64,000 nucleotides of DNA from a bacterium. Lineage in GTDB: Bacteria; Cyanobacteriota; Vampirovibrionia; Gastranaerophilales; Gastranaerophilaceae. The notes beneath the pieces are model-generated. The model did not search any database. It saw nothing but the letters and a program-made list of their open reading frames with translations, and was not told the origin of the DNA. Location: contig JAKSUQ010000003.1 of NCBI GenBank assembly GCA_024408855.1, forward strand, positions 1-64,000, given 5' to 3'. Shown here one piece after another: positions 59,202 to 64,000 of the stretch; position 1 is the stretch's first letter, and each line of letters starts with the position of its first letter. Made by a program: the position numbers and the translations under genes.

Positions 59202-60038
59202 ATGGAAACGTTTGAGCTTACAAACTATAATTTTTACTCAAGCAGACTTGATATGGAGCTTATTACCTCAATCGTCGAGGCATTGAAAGAGATACTTGAA
59301 GAAGATAAAAAACAAGAACAACCTTTGTTTTTAAAAGTTACAGATAATTTTATAATGGATATTGCAAGAAAAGTCGTTCAGGAAAAGAAAAAGACTTTTT
59401 TAATCGGTATTACCGGAGAAAGTGCTTCCGGTAAAACTGTTTTTGTTGACAATACGATAGAAGCAGTCGTTAGAGAGAAAAAAGAGGGAATCTATACAGT
59501 AATTCGTTGTGATGATTATTACAAAGATACATCAAAGGAATTAAAAGAGGCAGGAAGCTATGATGCATTATTTAAAACCGGTTTTAGCTTTGATACTCCT
59601 GATGTAATAAATTTGAAATTGATGAAAGAACATCTTTTGGCTCTCAAAAATATGAAAACTGTTGTATCTCCAAAGTATGATTTTGTTACTTGTGTATCAG
59701 ATCCGAACGGAGAGGAAAAGAAACCTGCAAAAGTTGTACTTACAGAGGGCTTGTATGTCCTTGATGAAAGTTTAAGGGATATAATGGACGTAAAGGTCTA
59801 TGTGTTTACTCCAATTGAAGTCATTAAGGAGCGTTGGTACAAAAGAGCTGTTCTCAGAGGAAAAACCGGTGAAGCTGCTGATATGCAGTTCAAAGATGTT
59901 AATGAAACAGCTCAAAAGTATATAAGACCAACGTATCAGATATCTGATTGCATAATAAACGGGATGGTGGATAAAGATTATATCAAAGTTATTACCGATA
60001 AAATAATGCATAAACTTGCTGAAATATGCGGAACATAG
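59202..60038 (+). CDS. Uridine kinase/phosphoribulokinase-family protein
   Basis: This 278-residue P-loop kinase has FLIGITGESASGKTVFVDN (Walker A), IRCDDYYKDT, the base-binding FDTPDVINLKLMKEHL, PKYDFVTC and VLTEGLYVL. These follow uridine kinase order, but a 65-residue N-terminal extension is unusual, so the nucleoside or sugar substrate is open. The ATG at 59202 follows GGAGAAGAAC. It heads an operon with queD, uppP and deoC. Confidence 0.85.
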   Translation: METFELTNYNFYSSRLDMELITSIVEALKEILEEDKKQEQPLFLKVTDNFIMDIARKVVQEKKKTFLIGITGESASGKTVFVDNTIEAVVREKKEGIYTVIRCDDYYKDTSKELKEAGSYDALFKTGFSFDTPDVINLKLMKEHLLALKNMKTVVSPKYDFVTCVSDPNGEEKKPAKVVLTEGLYVLDESLRDIMDVKVYVFTPIEVIKERWYKRAVLRGKTGEAADMQFKDVNETAQKYIRPTYQISDCIINGMVDKDYIKVITDKIMHKLAEICGT

Positions 60039-60052
60039 GAAGTTGAGGGGAA

Positions 60053-60412
60053 ATGTTTGAATTAAAAACTCAAATGTACTTTGCAGCTGCACATCATTTG
60101 TTAAATTATGACGGCGAATGTGAAAATCAACACGGTCATAATTGGTTGGTAGAGGCATACGTTAAGGGTACGGAACTTGATAAAAGTAATATTTTAATAG
60201 ATTACAAAGTTCTAAAGCGCGAACTTAAGTCTGTTCTTGACTTACTTGACCATAAAGATATTAATGAATTACCTTGTTTTAATGGTATAAGTCCAAGTAG
60301 TGAAATGCTTTCAAAATTTATATATGGCAAGTTGAAAGAAAAAATCGGTATTTTAAGTAGGGTGTCGGTATGGGAAACTCCAACTTCTTGTGCAAGCTAT
60401 TATGAGGAATAG
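60053..60412 (+). CDS. queD: 6-carboxy-5,6,7,8-tetrahydropterin synthase (QueD)
   Basis: This 119-residue pterin-fold enzyme acts in queuosine precursor synthesis, or as a 6-pyruvoyl-tetrahydropterin synthase. Zinc His ligands are in YFAAAHHLL and NQHGHNWLVEA, with the catalytic-region Cys in DGECENQHGHN and the conserved WETPTSCASY end. It lies 15 nt after the kinase and 3 nt before uppP. No other que genes are visible. Confidence 0.9.
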   Translation: MFELKTQMYFAAAHHLLNYDGECENQHGHNWLVEAYVKGTELDKSNILIDYKVLKRELKSVLDLLDHKDINELPCFNGISPSSEMLSKFIYGKLKEKIGILSRVSVWETPTSCASYYEE

Positions 60413-60414
60413 TT

Positions 60415-61254
60415 ATGGATTTAATTCAAGCTGTATTAATGGGGATAACACAAGGTTTGAGTGAATTTTTGCCAATTTCAAGTTCTGCTCACCTTGTATT
60501 TACCTCGGGATTTTATAAGATTTCCAACGGTCTTGAAATTGTACAAGATTCAAATCAAGAAGTTTTTTTTGATATTATGCTACACTTTGGGACACTTATA
60601 GCCGTTTTGATTTTTTTTAGAAAAGACATTTGGAATATTATTAAATCTTTGTATTTGGGAATAAAAAATAATGATTATGCAAATCAGGATTGCAAATTAG
60701 GTATTTATATTATATTAGGAACAATCATTACCGTACTTGTGGCATATCCACTTTGCGGAATTTCAGAAAAATTGGTGTTTATGCCATCTGGGGTTGGGAT
60801 ACTACTCATTTTAACAGGATTATTGTTGTTATTTAGTGAATTTTATGCAAAAAAACATCAGAATGATGCGCCAATTGGATTAAAAAAGGCATGTTTAATA
60901 GGTATGGCACAGGGTTTTGCTTCTATTCCTGGATTTTCCCGCTCAGGATTAACAATCGCAACCGGTTTACTTACAGGCATGTCGCGAACTACTGCGGCAA
61001 GATATTCATTTTTGTTGTCAATTCCTGTGATTGTAGGTGCTTCTATGATATATCCCTTTATGAAAATTAATCCGGCAGAGATTGTTGATTACAATTGGAT
61101 GGCAATTATACTTGGAACAATAGTTTCTGCAGTGGTAGGGTATTTTTGTATTAAATATTTTTTAAAATTTGTAAGCAAATTTTCGTTATCGATATTTGGG
61201 TGGTATTGTGTAATTGCAGGTATATTTACGACAATATTTTTTAATATGCATTAA
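60415..61254 (+). CDS. uppP: Undecaprenyl-diphosphatase (UppP/BacA)
   Basis: This 279-residue multi-pass membrane enzyme recycles undecaprenyl pyrophosphate for peptidoglycan and polysaccharide synthesis and can confer bacitracin resistance. Signature motifs are GITQGLSEFLPISSSAHLV near the start and PGFSRSGLTIATGLLTG in the second half. About eight membrane segments are present. It is embedded in the kinase-queD-deoC operon, a mixed set of functions. Confidence 0.95.
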   Translation: MDLIQAVLMGITQGLSEFLPISSSAHLVFTSGFYKISNGLEIVQDSNQEVFFDIMLHFGTLIAVLIFFRKDIWNIIKSLYLGIKNNDYANQDCKLGIYIILGTIITVLVAYPLCGISEKLVFMPSGVGILLILTGLLLLFSEFYAKKHQNDAPIGLKKACLIGMAQGFASIPGFSRSGLTIATGLLTGMSRTTAARYSFLLSIPVIVGASMIYPFMKINPAEIVDYNWMAIILGTIVSAVVGYFCIKYFLKFVSKFSLSIFGWYCVIAGIFTTIFFNMH

Positions 61255-61275
61255 GGTTAAAATAAGGAGATTTTT

Positions 61276-61923
61276 ATGGAATTAAATCGTTACATTGAAC
61301 ATACTTTATTAAAACAAGATGCCACAAAAGCAGAATTGATTGTACTTTTGGATGATGCTAAGACATATAACTTTTTAGGTGTTTGTGTAAATCCGTGTAA
61401 TGTAAAATTTGCAAAACAATACTTGCAAAATTCTAATATAAAGGTAGTTACGGTTATAGGTTTTCCTCTCGGACAAACTACTTGCGAAGCAAAAGTGTTA
61501 GAAACAATTGATGCTGTTAAAAACGGTGCAGATGAAATTGATATGGTTTTGAATTGCAGTAAATTAAAAGATGGGGATTATGACTATATCGCAGATGAAA
61601 TTTTATCCGTAAAAACAGCTTGTCAGGGAAAAATTTTAAAAGTTATTTTAGAAACAGATTTACTAACAAAAGAAGAAATCAAAACTGCCTGCGAGCTTTG
61701 CATAAAAGGAAAAGCTGATTTTGTTAAAACTTCAACAGGATTTGTTAAAAACGGAGTTGGCGCAAAGCCTGAAGATGTCAAACTTATGTATGAAACGGTT
61801 TCTGATAAAGGACTTGGCGTTAAGGCATCAGGCGGAATACGGGATAAAGAAACTGCTCTTAAAATGATTGAAGCAGGTGCCACAAGACTTGGAACAAGCT
61901 CAGGCGTAAAAATTTGTTCTTAA
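61276..61923 (+). CDS. deoC: Deoxyribose-phosphate aldolase
   Basis: This 215-residue TIM-barrel class I aldolase splits 2-deoxyribose-5-phosphate into acetaldehyde and glyceraldehyde-3-phosphate. It has IEHTLLKQDATKAE, CVNPCNVKF, VIGFPLGQTTCEAKV, the Schiff-base Lys in DFVKTSTGF, and GVKASGGIRDKETAL. AAGGAG precedes the ATG. It closes the operon. Confidence 0.95.
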   Translation: MELNRYIEHTLLKQDATKAELIVLLDDAKTYNFLGVCVNPCNVKFAKQYLQNSNIKVVTVIGFPLGQTTCEAKVLETIDAVKNGADEIDMVLNCSKLKDGDYDYIADEILSVKTACQGKILKVILETDLLTKEEIKTACELCIKGKADFVKTSTGFVKNGVGAKPEDVKLMYETVSDKGLGVKASGGIRDKETALKMIEAGATRLGTSSGVKICS

Positions 61924-62020
61924 AAAATAGTAAGAATTAATTAGTCGCAATATAACCAAAAAGTTTAATGAAATGCAGGTGTTGGGTTGTTAATATGATA
62001 TTAATAAATCCTCATCGCTC

Positions 62021-62052
62021 AAAAATCTCCCGTTTTATCGGGAGTTTTTTTT
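62021..62052 (+). terminator. Terminator after deoC
   Basis: CTCCCG (62027-62032) and CGGGAG (62039-62044) form a stem followed by eight T, about 100 nt after the deoC stop. Confidence 0.88.
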
Positions 62053-62127
62053 ATTAAATAGATGTATGATTGTTAATATGGTAGAATATCATGTAATTAT
62101 ATTCGTTTTGTGATATCGGAGGAAATT

Positions 62128-62826
62128 ATGCATAATTTCAAAAATATATTAGCTATAATTCCGGCAAGGGGCGGTTCAAAACGGCTACCGGGAAAAAATA
62201 TTAAGATACTAAACGGAAAACCCTTGATTGTACATTCAATTGAGTATGCACAAAATAGTCCCGAAATTAACAAAATGGTACTTTCTACTGAGGATGACAA
62301 TATCGCAGAAATTGCGAATGAATATGGTGCAGAAGTTATAAAAAGACCTGCTGAATTGGCACAAGATACCACAAAAACAGCTCCGGTACTTATTCATGTT
62401 GTAGATGAATTGGAAAAGAAAGGTTATATTCCGGATATTATAATTTTGTTACAAGCAACTTGTCCGGTAAGAGAAAGTAATTTGTGCGAAAGGGCTATGA
62501 ATATTCTTTCACAAAAACCTGAGTTTGACAGTTTCTTTACAGCATTTCGGCAATCTTATACAATGGCATTGTGGACAAAAAATTCTTTCGATAAAGCGAC
62601 AGCTCTTTATGATTATCATTTAAGACCACGTTGGCAGGATGTTGAGGTTAATGATATTCTTTATGGCGAGGATGGAGGTTTTTATGCTATAAAATATGAT
62701 GCTTTCAGAAAATGCAAAGATTTTATAGGTGAAAACCCATATATATACGAAGTCAGCCGAACTGTTGATATTGATACAGAAGATGATTTTAAATTTGCAG
62801 AACAAATTTTGAACAATAAGGATTGA
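62128..62826 (+). CDS. Acylneuraminate cytidylyltransferase-type enzyme
   Basis: This 232-residue nucleotidyltransferase activates a nonulosonic acid or related sugar as CMP-sugar. The nucleotide-binding IIPARGGSKRLPGKNIK and VLSTEDDNIAEIA, then LLQATCPVR and VSRTVDIDTEDDF, match NeuA/PseF-type enzymes. The substrate could be sialic, legionaminic or pseudaminic acid; the last two commonly modify flagellin. The ATG at 62128 follows GGAGG. hydF starts 2 nt downstream. Confidence 0.87.
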   Translation: MHNFKNILAIIPARGGSKRLPGKNIKILNGKPLIVHSIEYAQNSPEINKMVLSTEDDNIAEIANEYGAEVIKRPAELAQDTTKTAPVLIHVVDELEKKGYIPDIIILLQATCPVRESNLCERAMNILSQKPEFDSFFTAFRQSYTMALWTKNSFDKATALYDYHLRPRWQDVEVNDILYGEDGGFYAIKYDAFRKCKDFIGENPYIYEVSRTVDIDTEDDFKFAEQILNNKD

Positions 62827-62828
62827 TT

Positions 62829-64000
62829 ATGGAATTACAAAACGTGCCGGTCTCAGAACGAACACATATAGCATTTTTTGGTTGCAGAAATGCAGGAAAA
62901 TCGAGTCTTGTAAATGCTGTAACTGCACAAAATTTATCGGTCGTTTCAAAAATTAAGGGTACAACTACTGATGCGGTCAAAAAAACAATGGAGCTTCTTC
63001 CGCTTGGACCTGTTGTTATTATTGATACCCCCGGAATTGATGATGAGGGAGAACTCGGAAATTTAAGGATAGAAAAAACAAACGAAACTCTTAATAAAAC
63101 AGACATAGCTGTTCTAACTGTGGACGGAACTGTTGGGCTGGGTACGGCAGATTATGAATTAATTGAAAGATTTAAGCTTAAAAAAATACCTTACATAATT
63201 GCTTATAATAAATCTGATTTAATAAAAACAAAAAATTTTCATTCAGGTGAAAATGAAATCTTTGTAAGTGCTGTATCCGGTGAAAATATTGAACTTTTGA
63301 AAGAAAGTATCGCAAAGCTGATTAAGTCCGAAAAAAATGACAAAAAGATTATTGCAGATAAAATGGAAGCAGGTGAGTTTGTAATATTGGTTATGCCTAT
63401 TGACTCATCAGCACCTAAAGGTCGACTAATACTTCCGCAACAATTAACAATAAGGGAGCTTTTAGAAGCTCATTGTTCTGTCGTATGTGTTCAGGAGCGT
63501 GAATTAAAGTCTGCATTAGACAGCTTGAATACAAAAATTAGAATAGTAATAACAGATTCTCAAGTTTTCGGAAAAGTAAAAAATATTGTGCCAAAAGAGG
63601 TTTTATTGACTTCATTCTCAATACTTTTTGCGAATTACAAAGGTAATTTAAAAGAACTTGTGTTGGGTGCGAAAAAAATATCCGAACTAAAAAATGGTTC
63701 AAAAATATTGATTTCTGAAGGCTGTACTCATCACAGACAGTGCAATGATATTGGTACGGTAAAAATGCCAAAATGGCTTGAAGATTACACTCATGTTAAA
63801 TTGAATTATACATTTACATCTGGCGGAGAATTTCCAAAAGATTTATCAAAATATGATCTTGTGATACATTGCGGTGGTTGTATGCTGAACGAACAAGAAA
63901 TGATATCAAGAATAAATCAAGCCTGCCAACAAAAGGTCAGTATAGTAAATTACGGAATAGCAATATCATATATGAACGGAATTTTAAAACGCTCTTTGGA
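62829..64000 (+). CDS. hydF: [FeFe]-hydrogenase maturation GTPase HydF (cut by window end)
   Basis: About 390 residues are visible; family members have about 400, so little is missing. The N-terminal GTPase has AFFGCRNAGKSSLVNA (G1), KGTTTDAVKKTM (G2), IIDTPGIDDEG (G3) and YNKSDL (G4). After a dimerisation domain, the C-terminal Fe-S site shows CTHHRQCNDIG and VIHCGGCMLNE, the C-x-H and HCxxC ligands of HydF. It is the scaffold that delivers the two-iron subcluster to HydA. Its presence implies anaerobic hydrogen metabolism. The ATG is 2 nt after the cytidylyltransferase stop. Confidence 0.95.
   Translation, partial: MELQNVPVSERTHIAFFGCRNAGKSSLVNAVTAQNLSVVSKIKGTTTDAVKKTMELLPLGPVVIIDTPGIDDEGELGNLRIEKTNETLNKTDIAVLTVDGTVGLGTADYELIERFKLKKIPYIIAYNKSDLIKTKNFHSGENEIFVSAVSGENIELLKESIAKLIKSEKNDKKIIADKMEAGEFVILVMPIDSSAPKGRLILPQQLTIRELLEAHCSVVCVQERELKSALDSLNTKIRIVITDSQVFGKVKNIVPKEVLLTSFSILFANYKGNLKELVLGAKKISELKNGSKILISEGCTHHRQCNDIGTVKMPKWLEDYTHVKLNYTFTSGGEFPKDLSKYDLVIHCGGCMLNEQEMISRINQACQQKVSIVNYGIAISYMNGILKRSL

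Noticed and set aside
1-64000. CRISPR arrays, insertion sequences and rRNA genes
   Set aside because: No regularly spaced repeats, transposase motifs, paired terminal repeats or rRNA-like sequence were seen on reading the window.

Overview
This 64 kb window is AT-rich, gene-dense chromosomal DNA from a flagellated bacterium with a Gram-negative type envelope. It carries Kdo transferase, an OmpH/Skp chaperone, several exported proteins and PBP1A. It also carries the flagellar genes fliF, fliG, fliH and fliI, flaG-fliS-fliT-like genes, an [FeFe]-hydrogenase maturase (hydF), a hybrid-cluster-protein relative, a short cyanobacterial-type primary sigma factor, a fused PilM-PilN protein, Mini-RNase III and several EF-hand proteins. 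This mix best fits the non-photosynthetic sister group of Cyanobacteria (Vampirovibrionia/Melainabacteria, probably the gut order Gastranaerophilales). That assignment is an inference from gene content and base composition; no rRNA gene is present to settle it.

Layout. 0-6 kb: tRNA-Trp and rpmG, Kdo transferase, an EF-hand protein, a 660 bp gap with RNA-like structure, a GGDEF/HD-GYP protein, and rpsL-rpsG. 6-16 kb: an inactive-looking AICAR-transformylase homologue, PBP1A, small exported proteins, OmpH, an FtsL/DivIC-like protein, Mini-RNase III, a ribbon-helix-helix protein, an M20 peptidase and a GHL10-type glycosidase. 16-21 kb: a sigma28-type promoter with an unknown protein, a short-chain dehydrogenase, a two-gene chromate transporter, a two-EF-hand protein and recG. 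21-33 kb: the fliF-fliG-fliH-fliI operon, TPR and HD-GYP-like proteins, an HExxH protein, HU, and the flaG-fliS-fliT cluster. 33-41 kb: a PHP phosphoesterase, a YhaM-like nuclease, the degenerate Hcp, and rlmB-sigA-TPR. 41-50 kb: pilMN-pilO, pgi, tsaE-tsaB-SIMPL, and TPR-GGDEF. 50-58 kb: a TPR protein, a candidate small RNA, a GH108 muramidase, ftsH, PAP2, an AAA+ ATPase and a UmuC-type polymerase. 59-64 kb: a uridine-kinase-like gene, queD, uppP, deoC, a sugar-nucleotide cytidylyltransferase and hydF, cut by the window end.

Three regulatory themes stand out. First, sigma28-like promoters (TAAAGTTT, 11 nt, GCCGATAT-like) precede three genes that are not structural flagellar genes. They suggest that an EF-hand protein, an unknown protein and perhaps a c-di-GMP enzyme belong to the late flagellar regulon. 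Second, several genes have a promoter whose -10 box lies 6-9 nt before the start codon, which predicts leaderless mRNAs. Third, two or three intergenic regions look like small RNAs. The clearest, at 52137-52208, has two hairpins flanking an unpaired CCUCCUCCCC, a layout like cyanobacterial Yfr1. I found no phage, insertion sequence, CRISPR array or rRNA operon.
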